From a virus: DNA of 56,732 bases. This document shows, piece after piece, positions 15,883 to 24,553 of this stretch (positions within the stretch are counted from its first letter, which is position 1; every line of letters starts with the position of its first letter). Under the pieces are notes generated by a model that was not told where the DNA came from, made no database searches, and worked only from the letters and a program-made list of their open reading frames with translations. The DNA is taken from positions 1 to 56,732 of IMG/VR virus record IMGVR_UViG_3300010373_000055. One strand, 5' to 3'. The translations under genes and the position numbers were made by a program.

Positions 15883-16791
15883 ATGCCAAGTGTACCAGCA
15901 GCAGTACAGCATCCACTAGGGCCTCCGACAGTATCGGGAAGCCTTATCACGGTGGATCTTATGCTGAACCAGCCAACGCGGGTTACACGTATGATAATGG
16001 ATCTTTCTTTGCAGAGGTTCATTGCTGACCGTGTATTTGCATCGGCTGGCGGTGTAACAGGTGGAGCGGTCGTTTACGACCAGGCTCTAACCAACCAGTT
16101 GTACCTCACGCGCGACGTGCAGCGTGTGGCACCTGGCGAGGAATACCCGCTGGTTACGTCAGAACGTGTCACCCCGAAGGTAGCTGAAGTTGAAAAGTGG
16201 GGTGGTAAGGTATACGTTACTGATGAGGCCCGCGAACGTAATGATTCGGTCGGACTCACGAACCAGCTTCGCCAGCTAACTAACACAATCATCCGTAAGA
16301 TCAATGCCCGCGCAATTGCCGAGTTGGAGAAAGCGCTTGCGCTGTTCCCCAGCCAGACATACTCCGGGCATGACTGGAATACCTACAAACCAGCCGGTAC
16401 GGAACCGAGCCTTCTTGGTAACTCTCCGTATGCGGATCTGCTGACCGCTCAGATGTTGGCTGATAAAGATGAGCTTGGTGTTACATATGACACCATTCTC
16501 CTCAATCCTCTCAACGTGCTGCGTCTGCGTCAGCTTTACACTTCGACTCTGATCCAGGGGTTGGAGGACATAAATCTCACGGTGTTCTCATCAAACCGTG
16601 TGGCAGTCGGAACGGGTTACATCGTTGCCAGCCAGCTGGTTGGTGAGATGCGCCTGGAGAAGGTTCTAGGCACCGAGACGTGGCGGGAGCAGAGCACGGA
16701 GCGTAATTGGATACAGGCAAGTGTGCGTCCGGTTATGTATGTTACCAATCCGTTCTCTGTTCGTAAGATTACCGGCATAGGAGTTACGTGA
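15883..16791 (+). CDS. major capsid protein
   Basis: A 302-residue protein in the expected place after portal, protease and decoration gene. It has an HK97-fold-like sequence texture: a helix near residues 25-55 (LMLNQPTRVTRMIMDLSLQR), a strand-turn pattern (PLVTSERVTPKVAEVEKWGG), a spine-like helix (LTNQLRQLTNTIIRKINARA), and a C-terminal VRPVMYVTNPFSVRKITG. The start follows GGAAGGA by 12 bases. It would be the most abundant virion protein. Confidence 0.7.
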   Translation: MPSVPAAVQHPLGPPTVSGSLITVDLMLNQPTRVTRMIMDLSLQRFIADRVFASAGGVTGGAVVYDQALTNQLYLTRDVQRVAPGEEYPLVTSERVTPKVAEVEKWGGKVYVTDEARERNDSVGLTNQLRQLTNTIIRKINARAIAELEKALALFPSQTYSGHDWNTYKPAGTEPSLLGNSPYADLLTAQMLADKDELGVTYDTILLNPLNVLRLRQLYTSTLIQGLEDINLTVFSSNRVAVGTGYIVASQLVGEMRLEKVLGTETWREQSTERNWIQASVRPVMYVTNPFSVRKITGIGVT

Positions 16792-16795
16792 TCTT

Positions 16796-17290
16796 ATGGG
16801 TGAGGTATGTATTCGCCACGGACTGTTTCGTTATCACCATCCCGAGACGCAGATTGTCGGCGGGGAGGAAAAGAAAGTGCTCGTTGAGCGCATGGCGTTC
16901 CATAACGAAATAGTCGATATTCCCCGCGAGGCAGACATCGAACGGGGTGAATCAATGGGTGCTTTCTGGTCGGTAGAGCAGGCCCGCGAGCACTATGCCA
17001 TGATAGGGGTTCCAGCACCTGGGCTAGGCGCACCTGCGCCAGTCGAGGAGGTTGTGGTTGAGCAGGAAGTCGATCTGGCCGACCTACCTGATGACGAGTT
17101 GGTAGATTGGATAATGTCCACAGGACGTTTCGACGGACAGCCAACGCCCACTGTTGCGCAGGTTGTAGAAGCCAGTGATGGCGATCCAGCGATGGCTACA
17201 AGGCTCGAAGAGGCAGAGAAGCGCGCCAGTGGAGACGCACCACGAGCCGGGGTCATCCAGGGTCTGGAGAAGGTAAAGGAAGGCGCTTAG
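16796..17290 (+). CDS. hypothetical head-region protein, 164 aa
   Basis: The N-terminus has a His-rich stretch (CIRHGLFRYHHPETQ) followed by acidic linkers and a C-terminal helical segment (ELVDWIMSTGRFDGQPTPTV) that resembles the short helix-extension-helix motif found in several phage head genes. The position between capsid protein and connector suggests a head-completion accessory. Function is not established. Confidence 0.5.
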   Translation: MGEVCIRHGLFRYHHPETQIVGGEEKKVLVERMAFHNEIVDIPREADIERGESMGAFWSVEQAREHYAMIGVPAPGLGAPAPVEEVVVEQEVDLADLPDDELVDWIMSTGRFDGQPTPTVAQVVEASDGDPAMATRLEEAEKRASGDAPRAGVIQGLEKVKEGA

Positions 17291-17296
17291 GTAAAA

Positions 17297-17779
17297 ATGC
17301 CCGTACTTGATTACACACCAACAGTAAAGGAAGTGGCCGCAATTCTCCACGCGCGCACTACTTCTCGGGGTGGAGGAGAGGCGGGCACTTTTACTGCCAA
17401 TACCAGGCCGACGCAGGAACAGGTCGAAGAAGTAATCAAAGATATCGTACAGGAGTGTTACACATCATTTGGACAGGATATACCTGATTCAAAGGGAGAT
17501 GAAAAGGACGCGCTACGAAATGCAGCCAAACGAGTAGTAGCGATGGGAGTTGCCGCAGAAATTGAGATCAGCTATTTCCCTGAGCAGGTTGCAACGCAGC
17601 GGAGCCCATACAAGATGTATCAGGAACGGTATCAGGAAGGTGTAAAGAAAATAAGCCGCGCAGTAGCTGATCTAGAATCAGGAGCAGAACCGGGTACAGA
17701 TGACAATGCTCAGCTTGCTTTGAGCGAAGGATTCCCGGTCGATGTCGGCGGCATGGTTGGTTGGGATACACTGTGGTAA
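17297..17779 (+). CDS. head-tail connector (adaptor) protein
   Basis: A 160-residue protein with the N-terminal pattern common in phage head-tail adaptors: DYTPTVKEVAAILHARTTSR, a Gly-rich GTFTANTRPTQEQVEEVI, then a helical core (ALRNAAKRVVAMGVAAEIEI). These proteins bind under the portal ring and close the capsid after packaging. It overlaps the following gene by seven bases. Confidence 0.6.
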   Translation: MPVLDYTPTVKEVAAILHARTTSRGGGEAGTFTANTRPTQEQVEEVIKDIVQECYTSFGQDIPDSKGDEKDALRNAAKRVVAMGVAAEIEISYFPEQVATQRSPYKMYQERYQEGVKKISRAVADLESGAEPGTDDNAQLALSEGFPVDVGGMVGWDTLW

Positions 17780-18292
17780 TTCGTGCTCAGCTAGTTGGCG
17801 CTAAGCGCGTCAAAGATCGTCTTGAGGGGATGGTGATTCGTGCTGCCGACCCCTCGCCCATTTGGGAGAAGATTCATGATTACCTAATGGGTATCTCGGA
17901 AGAACAGTTTTTGACCGAGGGAGGACGCGGCGGTGAGGCGTGGGCTGATTTAGTAACGAGCACGGTGGAAGCGAAGATGCGCGAAGGGATGCGTCCCGAG
18001 ATTCTACGGCGTGAAGATACACTGTTTGATTCTAGCTTCCGAGGGTAATTTCCATGTGAAGAAGATAACTCCAGATTCTCTCCTATTTGGTACAAGTGAT
18101 CCAATAGGAGTATTTCACCAGGAAGGCACAATCCATTTGCCTGCACGTCCGCCTATCGCCTTGACGGATGATGACAGGATGCGGATAACAGAGGCAGTCA
18201 ACGCTTGGATATTCTTAGGTGTTGCAGCTATCAGCGCAGAGGGTGCAACAGGAAGCGCAGCAGCCACAACCGGGGTGGGTTTCTTCCTATGA
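17773..18292 (+). CDS. virion morphogenesis protein (tail completion type), frameshifted
   Basis: From GTG 17773 the frame gives RAQLVGAKRVKDRLEGM and TEGGRGGEAWADL, then RREDTLFDSSFRG and a stop at 18048. The family continues with features found in another frame downstream: HVKKITPDSLLFGTSDPIGV, FHQEGTIHLPARPPIALT. Removing one G from GGG at 18043-18045 joins the two into a 173-codon gene, so I annotate it as a single gene with a one-base insertion. Proteins of this type help complete the tail or its connection to the head. The conserved HQEG and ARPPI motifs make the call fairly firm. Confidence 0.65.
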
Positions 18293-18296
18293 GCCT

Positions 18297-18947
18297 GTGA
18301 CGATACTACAGAACATCGTTGATGCAAGTGTTCTTATCAACGGTCTACAGAAACACTTAGAACGATGGATTCCGACGTATTTGGCAGAAATTGACGAACA
18401 GCGTGGGCTATCTGAACGTGGATTTACAGAAATACCACGTAGCTTTCAGATCGTGCCCAAATTTGACAACCCTCTACAGGATCAGCTTCCGGCCATGCTG
18501 ATAGTTTGCCCAGGCAATAAAGAACCGCCAACTAAGAGCGGAGATGGTTCCTTTGAAGGAACATATGGCGTGGGAATTGCAGCGCTAGTAAAGGGCCAGG
18601 ATCAGGTCAACGCACAGGAAATAGCCAAGCGGTACGGCGGCGCAATTACTACCGCGATCATGCAGCGCAAGGGACTACAGATGAAACCAGAAATAATTGA
18701 GGATATAGTCCCGCGAGGAGAATCATTTACCGATATAAGCTCTGGAGATTCGCGTACATTAGCAAGCGTAACAGTGCATTTTGATGTTACGCTCAAAGGT
18801 ATATTCAACGAGCGCGGTGGTCCAAAGGCCCCGATACTTGGTGAACCATACGAAAATCCCAAACAGAACCCCACAGAACCATATACCGGGTGGGGCAAAA
18901 TCCCGGATGAAGAACATATCAGTGTTACGCTGGTGAAGAAAAAATGA
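18297..18947 (+). CDS. putative tail terminator or neck protein, 216 aa
   Basis: Starts at GTG 18297, five bases after the previous stop; no ATG fits. It has an alpha/beta pattern: an N-terminal helix (VLINGLQKHLERWIPTYLAE), a strand before GNKEPPTKSGDGSFEGTYG, and a long strand DSRTLASVTVHFDVTL. Size, position just before the sheath and pattern fit a protein that caps the tail or joins it to the connector. No precise family is asserted. Confidence 0.5.
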   Translation: MTILQNIVDASVLINGLQKHLERWIPTYLAEIDEQRGLSERGFTEIPRSFQIVPKFDNPLQDQLPAMLIVCPGNKEPPTKSGDGSFEGTYGVGIAALVKGQDQVNAQEIAKRYGGAITTAIMQRKGLQMKPEIIEDIVPRGESFTDISSGDSRTLASVTVHFDVTLKGIFNERGGPKAPILGEPYENPKQNPTEPYTGWGKIPDEEHISVTLVKKK

Positions 18948-18957
18948 AAGGCGTAAG

Positions 18958-19284
18958 ATGAGCAATTTCCGGTATATCGGAGCTTCGGCTACCGATCTGG
19001 ACGGTGGGCGTCCTCTGGCTCCGGGAGATTTTACCGGAGACATCGACGTGAGCGAGGACAGCCCAAAGAATAAGCACTTGTTAGATGATGGGTTGCTAAT
19101 TGAGGCACCTGATGGTGTCGAAACCGAGGAGCAGAAAGCTGAAACTGAGTTCCGGGAAAACCGCGAACGCGAAGAAGCTACAGATGGTCCACAGGGCAAA
19201 GAAAAAGATGCGAAAGAACAGCAGGAACAGCTAGACAAAACAATCAAAAAAGAGGAGCCGATCAAAGAAGGTGATGGCGAATGA
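18958..19284 (+). CDS. hypothetical acidic protein, 108 aa
   Basis: The first 50 residues have a beta-like start (FRYIGASATDLDGGRPLAPG) and the rest is a highly charged Glu/Lys tail, probably disordered or helical. Small proteins with this start are often found just upstream of phage sheath genes, but no role is known to me. It overlaps the sheath gene as ATGA. Confidence 0.5.
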   Translation: MSNFRYIGASATDLDGGRPLAPGDFTGDIDVSEDSPKNKHLLDDGLLIEAPDGVETEEQKAETEFRENREREEATDGPQGKEKDAKEQQEQLDKTIKKEEPIKEGDGE

Positions 19285-20744
19285 CGGCAACGCTCCCACG
19301 GCCAGGTTATTCAGTACAGTCTAGCCTCGCGCCGTCGCTCCCCTCTCCGCTAATCCGCACAGGCCGCTGGTTTGTTACCGGATTTACCGAAAAGGGGATG
19401 CTCGAAGCGCAGGTGGTAGGAAGTCTAACGCAGTTTGAAGGGCTATTTGGTAAAAGGCTTTCATACAGCATTTTGTATGATGCTCTGGATGAGTTTTTCT
19501 CCGATGGTGGAGTTGAAGCTATCATCGGTCGCGTTGTCGGACCTTCGGCAAAAACAGGCGAACTCAAATTGGAAGATTCCGGTGCTGCAACCTCGCTAGT
19601 AGTCAAAGCGAGGGGACCCGGCGAATTCAGCAAAGCATGGAAAGTCAAAGTCTACGGTACAGTCGAAAAATTTGGGTTGGAATTGGTCGAAGGTGCAACC
19701 GTTCTCGAAAAATCTCCTGAATTCACGACACAGGCCGCAGCCGTTGCTTGGAGCCTCAACTCACCTTACATCATTGTTACTTTGGGCGCTGGCGTACTAA
19801 ACCCTAAAGCGCAGGAACCAACAATGTCGGAAGGTAAAGATGAACACGGGGCAGCTACGGATGCAACGTGGAAGAATGGTCTAAACCTGTTCACTAAGGA
19901 AATGGGTCCGGGACAGGTAAGCCACGCTGGCCGTACAACCGCGCAGGGTTACATCGACCAGCTAGCTCACGCGTTTGCAAATAACAGGTTCGCCCTGTTG
20001 GATGCTCCAAACAGCGCAACTGCCTCGACGCTGACGGCAGCATCGCTAGCGCTACGTGGGACCAACGATACTTACGGCATGATGCTAGGTCGTTGGCCGG
20101 TTATCCCAGGCATCCTCCCGAACGTGCCGCGAGAAGTTCCGCCAAGTGCAGTTGCAGCGGCGCTTATCGCACGGTCGGAAGCGAATGGTAATTCGCCCAA
20201 CAAGCCAGCAGCAGCAAACAATGGTCGTAGTGTGCGAGCAATTTCTCTAGCGACTCCTCCGTTTGAAGAAGGATCGCTAGGAATCGAAGTCACCCGAGAC
20301 GAAATGTACACCAAGGGAATCAATCTGTTTACCATGGAAGGTACAGTCGTTGACCTCTACGGATGGCGCACTCTAACCGATCCGGCTGGAGCATTGCAGG
20401 ATTGGATAAATGCAGGTAACGCTCGACTACGGATGGCAATTGTTGCTAAGGCAGGCGCAATAGCCAAGTATTATGTTCTCGATGAAGTGGACGGAGCAGG
20501 GATCGTCCTTCACGAATTTGAAGGTGAACTCAAAAATATGCTCGCAGAATACTGGCCCAACAAGGGCTTGTATGGTAAAACGCCAGAGGAAGCGTTCTTG
20601 GTGAATGTCGGTCCAACAATCAATACTCCTGCATCTCTAGCGAACCTAGAAATGAAGGCGGAAATTGGTCTACGGATGAGCCCGGATGCCGAGATGGTAA
20701 TCATACTCATCTCCAAGGTTCCGATAACCCAGCAGTTGGCTTAG
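19281..20744 (+). CDS. contractile tail sheath protein
   Basis: The 487-residue protein has the usual sheath plan: an N-terminal arm with RTGRWFVTGFTEKGMLEAQV, a YDALDEFFSDGGVEAIIGRV segment typical of sheath proteins, a variable middle domain, and a conserved C-terminal half (TKGINLFTMEGTVVDLYGWR; AGALQDWINAGNARLRM). Sheath subunits contract around the tube to drive it through the host envelope, so this gene makes the phage a myovirus. It is followed at once by the tube gene. Confidence 0.8.
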   Translation: MTATLPRPGYSVQSSLAPSLPSPLIRTGRWFVTGFTEKGMLEAQVVGSLTQFEGLFGKRLSYSILYDALDEFFSDGGVEAIIGRVVGPSAKTGELKLEDSGAATSLVVKARGPGEFSKAWKVKVYGTVEKFGLELVEGATVLEKSPEFTTQAAAVAWSLNSPYIIVTLGAGVLNPKAQEPTMSEGKDEHGAATDATWKNGLNLFTKEMGPGQVSHAGRTTAQGYIDQLAHAFANNRFALLDAPNSATASTLTAASLALRGTNDTYGMMLGRWPVIPGILPNVPREVPPSAVAAALIARSEANGNSPNKPAAANNGRSVRAISLATPPFEEGSLGIEVTRDEMYTKGINLFTMEGTVVDLYGWRTLTDPAGALQDWINAGNARLRMAIVAKAGAIAKYYVLDEVDGAGIVLHEFEGELKNMLAEYWPNKGLYGKTPEEAFLVNVGPTINTPASLANLEMKAEIGLRMSPDAEMVIILISKVPITQQLA

Positions 20745-20760
20745 GAAGGGTGTGATATAA

Positions 20761-21174
20761 ATGAGCCGACAGGATCAGTACAACGTAACAGTAACCATAG
20801 ATGGAATCCAGCTGGGGACCTTTGACACTTTCAAAGGTGGCGAGATTGATTCCGAGGAGACGAAGTACAAGCAGGGCGGAATGGTTCCTGAGATTAGTCT
20901 CGGCGGCAGCATTTCGGTTTCCAACATCATTCTTGAGCGACTGTACGTTTTGGTGCGGGACCATCCTCAGGTTGGTGTGATGAAGAGCAAGGTCGGGAAG
21001 GGAGAAGTAATAGTGGTGAAGCAGCCGCTGGATATAAATGCTGTGCCTTTTGGTGCGCCTATTGTGTACCAGGGAAAGTTGAAAAAGTATTCGCCACCCC
21101 CAACTGACTCGATGGCAAAAGGCACGCCAGCACTCTTGACAATCGAAGTCTCAACCGCAGGAATAGTAAGCTAA
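20761..21174 (+). CDS. tail tube protein
   Basis: A 137-residue beta-rich protein (YNVTVTIDGIQLGTFDTFKG; SISVSNIILERLYVLVRDH) lying directly after the sheath, the standard order in contractile phages. Size and strand pattern fit the tube subunit that stacks in hexameric rings inside the sheath. GGAAGG occurs 11 bases before the ATG. Confidence 0.65.
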   Translation: MSRQDQYNVTVTIDGIQLGTFDTFKGGEIDSEETKYKQGGMVPEISLGGSISVSNIILERLYVLVRDHPQVGVMKSKVGKGEVIVVKQPLDINAVPFGAPIVYQGKLKKYSPPPTDSMAKGTPALLTIEVSTAGIVS

Positions 21175-21192
21175 TCAAGCCGGGAGGCAATT

Positions 21193-21756
21193 GTGGACTC
21201 ACCAGCAGACATAAACGACCTAAAAATAGATGAGGACGAGGTAGTCGAGTATGCGCCCGCAGGGGATGAGCGCGGCGCAATTCTCGCGCACCTAGCAGAC
21301 ATCCACCAGGAAGTAAGGGCAGACCGTCATCTGGACTTAGATATTCCGGGATACCATGGGGTCATCTTCGCCAGGTTTCGTCCCTACGAGCTAGCTAAGA
21401 CAGAGAGCAAGCTCAAGGGCGTGCAGAGGCGCGTGCGGAAGAACGAACCTGTTCTACTGCGCGATGCCTGCGACACAATCATAGATGCGTGCGAGCAGCT
21501 ATTTGTCAGGAATCTCAAAACTGGCAAAGAGATGCCAATTGACGATGTTGTGCCAGTAACGTTTGAAGAACGTCTGGCAAAACTGCTCAAATTTTACGGG
21601 CCTGAAATTACGCAGGCTCGGCACGTTGTTATTGCGATGTTCCCAACTCAGCAGAGCATTCTTATGATGAGCAACGAAATCACACAGTGGTTGGCAGGTG
21701 CTCAGGAGGATGCAGATGAGGAGTTCTTGGGGGAATCGCAGGGCATGAGGCCGTGA
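21193..21756 (+). CDS. tail assembly chaperone
   Basis: A 187-residue protein between the tube gene and the tape measure, the place of gpG-type chaperones. The mainly helical C-terminal half (TFEERLAKLLKFYGPEITQA) and the middle ARFRPYELAKTESKLKG fit. GGGAGG lies five bases before GTG 21193. A G5 run at 21729-21733 occurs just before the stop, within the only interval (21720-21753) where a -1 shift would lead into the next gene. Confidence 0.55.
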   Translation: MDSPADINDLKIDEDEVVEYAPAGDERGAILAHLADIHQEVRADRHLDLDIPGYHGVIFARFRPYELAKTESKLKGVQRRVRKNEPVLLRDACDTIIDACEQLFVRNLKTGKEMPIDDVVPVTFEERLAKLLKFYGPEITQARHVVIAMFPTQQSILMMSNEITQWLAGAQEDADEEFLGESQGMRP

Positions 21757-21908
21757 AGCAGGGAATATCCATGGGCCTAGCGGGATTAGATCCAATATCT
21801 TGGGTGCAGACAGACGATCCCGTTCTGTCTCTGTATACCATTGCAATAGCGCGCGGTATACATGAGGCGCGTGCCGCTGCAATGAAGGAAGCGGAAGAGG
21901 GCCGCTAG
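21753..21908 (+). CDS. second tail assembly chaperone, 51 aa
   Basis: This small frame starts at GTG 21753, overlapping the previous TGA as GTGA, and ends one base before the tape-measure ATG. It encodes GLAGLDPISWVQTDDPVLSL followed by an Ala-rich helix, like the short gpT-type partner that other phages make as a frameshift fusion. It may be made by restart at GTG or as a -1 fusion with the upstream chaperone. Confidence 0.5.
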   Translation: MKQGISMGLAGLDPISWVQTDDPVLSLYTIAIARGIHEARAAAMKEAEEGR

Positions 21909-23828
21909 ATGGCTGTTTCGCAGGAGGTAATGGGAATCCTCATTGAGTTGGAGGGAAAGTCTGCTTTCCTCGCAGGCGCTCAGGAGGAGACCCTAGCAGT
22001 TGACAAGTACACTGCCTCAGTCATGAAGATGATTGAGGCAGAAAAGGCTAGTGTCGCCTCCACTACGAAGAACATGACTGCTATGGGCCTCGTCAAGAAG
22101 GGTATGACGGGGATAGGTATTGTGGCGGCAGGCATTGTTGGATTCTCTGTAAAGGCTGCCATTAGCTGGTCAGATATGGCTAAGAAAATCCAGCAGCAGA
22201 CAGGTTATACTGGCAACAGTTTGGACTTTCTTGTAACAAGTATCAAGAAAGCCTCGCAGACCGCTCCTTATGCCATAAATGAAATAGCCGATGCCGCCGT
22301 GCTCTTGCGAACTAAGTTCAACGAGAGCGACGCTCAGGTAGAAAAATCTGCATCGTTGATGGCTGCGTTTGCGCAGCGTGCAGAATCAACAAGCAAGACA
22401 GCAGGCACAAGCCTGTTGAGTATTATGCAGGACTTTGGCGTACCGTTGAATAGTAATGTCTCTGTAATGGATAAGCTAATCGGAGTAGCGCAGGCTACGC
22501 AGAAGCCGATGGGTGGACTCCTGAAAATCATAGAAAACTTCGGGCCAAAGCTCCAGTCGATGGGGTTTGATTTAGACAGCACGGTAAAGCTGCTAGGAGT
22601 ATTCCAGGCAGCTGGTATCCCGACCACGATGATGGGGCGTGGGCTTTCTACCGCTCTTACTAAGGGTTTGAAGGAACACGAAAAGACAGGAGAACCAATT
22701 AGCGAGATAGTGCAGAGGCACTTGATGGAAATCGCTAATGCGGAAAGCAAGCAGGAAGCGCTCAATATCTCACTGCGAGACTTTGGAGCGAATGTTGGCC
22801 CTTCCTTTGCGCGAGCACTGTATGGAAATGCAACAGCGTTCCGCGAGGTCAACAAGGCGATGGAAGAAACTGGGCAGACGGAAGGCGTCCTGTCCGCGCA
22901 GCGCGCCGAGGTAGAGGGGCAGTGGCAGGAACTCAAGAACACTCTGAAAGTAGTTGGAGGAGAACTCGGAGAAAGCCTTGTGCCGATCCTCAAAGAAGTA
23001 ATTATCCAGAGTGCTGCCTGGGTGAAAGAATTGGTAGCGCTCGGTGGAGGAGCGAAAAACCTCGCCCCTTACATCTTTGGTTTGGTAGCGGCGTTTGTCG
23101 CGTATCGAGGTGCTTTGATTTTAGCTTCTGGCGCACAGAAGGCTTGGATAATAGCTACCGGGATAGCACGCGGAATAATCATCGCGTATGGCGCATCTAT
23201 CGCTGGCCTGCGAGTGTTGCTCGCTACAGGTGCTCTTGCCTGGGGCGTTTTCTCCTCCACGGTTGTCGGAGCTAACATAGCGATGGCAGCGAGCGCAGCA
23301 GCTACGGCTGCGAGCTTTGCCGCGATGCTGGCTCCTGTCGCAGCACTAGTGGCTGCCTACGTCGCTCTCAACAAGGTTCTGCCAGCAGGAGACCGCCCGG
23401 AAAACTTGCTTGGAGGAAACCAGCCGGGAGAATCCGGGCGCGAAGGCGAAGTGTATATGAAGGCTCACCCTGTTTCTCCTGCACAGATTCACGCTAAGGA
23501 AGCGTGGAATAAGAAGTTCAACGAACACTTCAATGAACTTTACCGTAAGCGGCATCATTTCGCTCAGGGTGGAACGATGACTGTAAGCGGGCTCGCACAC
23601 ATAAATGATGCAGGGCCAGGAGAGACCGTGTTCTTGCCTGGAGGTTCGAGCGTGCAGCCTAGCAATGCTGCGAGCATGATGATTCCGCGCGCGCACGCAC
23701 CTAACCCTACTCCGATCCCCGCTGCCGAACCGCATTGGCACCTTGAAGCCGATCTATACTTGCCGAATGGAGACAAGTTAGCTAGCTTGGTTACTAAGTC
23801 TCTATCCGCGCGGAGGGCAAGGAATTGA
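21909..23828 (+). CDS. tail tape measure protein
   Basis: The 639-residue protein is the longest of the tail module after the hub and has TP901-type features: an N-terminal helical region with SWSDMAKKIQQQTGYTGNSL, the conserved LRDFGANVGPSFARALYGN segment near residue 290, then a long hydrophobic stretch (about residues 390-490) of Ala-rich membrane-like helices. By the usual rule of about 0.15 nm per residue, the tail would be near 95 nm. It starts directly after the chaperone stop. Confidence 0.75.
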   Translation: MAVSQEVMGILIELEGKSAFLAGAQEETLAVDKYTASVMKMIEAEKASVASTTKNMTAMGLVKKGMTGIGIVAAGIVGFSVKAAISWSDMAKKIQQQTGYTGNSLDFLVTSIKKASQTAPYAINEIADAAVLLRTKFNESDAQVEKSASLMAAFAQRAESTSKTAGTSLLSIMQDFGVPLNSNVSVMDKLIGVAQATQKPMGGLLKIIENFGPKLQSMGFDLDSTVKLLGVFQAAGIPTTMMGRGLSTALTKGLKEHEKTGEPISEIVQRHLMEIANAESKQEALNISLRDFGANVGPSFARALYGNATAFREVNKAMEETGQTEGVLSAQRAEVEGQWQELKNTLKVVGGELGESLVPILKEVIIQSAAWVKELVALGGGAKNLAPYIFGLVAAFVAYRGALILASGAQKAWIIATGIARGIIIAYGASIAGLRVLLATGALAWGVFSSTVVGANIAMAASAAATAASFAAMLAPVAALVAAYVALNKVLPAGDRPENLLGGNQPGESGREGEVYMKAHPVSPAQIHAKEAWNKKFNEHFNELYRKRHHFAQGGTMTVSGLAHINDAGPGETVFLPGGSSVQPSNAASMMIPRAHAPNPTPIPAAEPHWHLEADLYLPNGDKLASLVTKSLSARRARN

Positions 23829-24553
23829 GCAAGAACCAGCCCAGCCTCGGCGCAGTGTATTTCTGGAGCGATTCGCCCGCTTTCCATTTCCAGTGCTTGC
23901 TTGGCCCTGTCTCCCCAAACCCTGCTAAAGGTAAGCAGATGTATGGTGGTTGGAAAGAGGTAAAGCGCAAGCGTCGGCGGTCACTCAAGGAATGGGATGG
24001 CGTCGATGGACTTGCAATTGAAATACCAATCATCATCGACGGATTTGCGCAGGAAAAGAGTGTTGAAAACGAAGTCGCAACACTTGAGCATCTTGCAGGG
24101 AGGAAACAGAGCGGGCAGCAGAGCGAGGAGCCACCACTCATGTACTTCAACAGTGGTGGAGTCGTGCCCCACGATTATCACAAGAACCCTGGTATTGATT
24201 GGGTAATTGGTGATATTATTTGGGGAGATGCGGATAGGCGAGAAGATGGAATCCGCACGCGACAGGCGGCAACCGTCATTGTTGAAGAGCATGTTGAAGA
24301 TGATGTGCTCGGAGCGCTGACCTCTGCGCAGCGTAGGAAGCTCGCGCAGTCGAAGCGCGCCAAGAAGAAGGGTAAAGGCGCAAAGCAGGGCAAGGAGTCG
24401 CGTTACGTCGTGAAGGAAGGCGAGACGCTAGAGAAGATCGCAGCCAGTCAGTTAGGTAACAGTGCACGCTGGCATGAGCTAAAGAAGCTAAATCCCTCTA
24501 TCCGCGACCCCAATAAGCCATTGCGTGCAGGTACGATTGTGATAATGCCATGA
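23825..24553 (+). CDS. LysM-containing tail/baseplate hub-associated protein
   Basis: A 242-residue protein beginning at TTG 23825, which overlaps the tape-measure stop as TTGA. The N-terminal two thirds resemble proteins linking tape measure and baseplate hub (VPHDYHKNPGIDWVIGDIIW). The last 50 residues are a LysM domain (YVVKEGETLEKIAASQLG, then LNP, ending RAGTIVIMP). In contractile phages such LysM proteins join the tube end to the hub. Confidence 0.65.
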   Translation: MSKNQPSLGAVYFWSDSPAFHFQCLLGPVSPNPAKGKQMYGGWKEVKRKRRRSLKEWDGVDGLAIEIPIIIDGFAQEKSVENEVATLEHLAGRKQSGQQSEEPPLMYFNSGGVVPHDYHKNPGIDWVIGDIIWGDADRREDGIRTRQAATVIVEEHVEDDVLGALTSAQRRKLAQSKRAKKKGKGAKQGKESRYVVKEGETLEKIAASQLGNSARWHELKKLNPSIRDPNKPLRAGTIVIMP

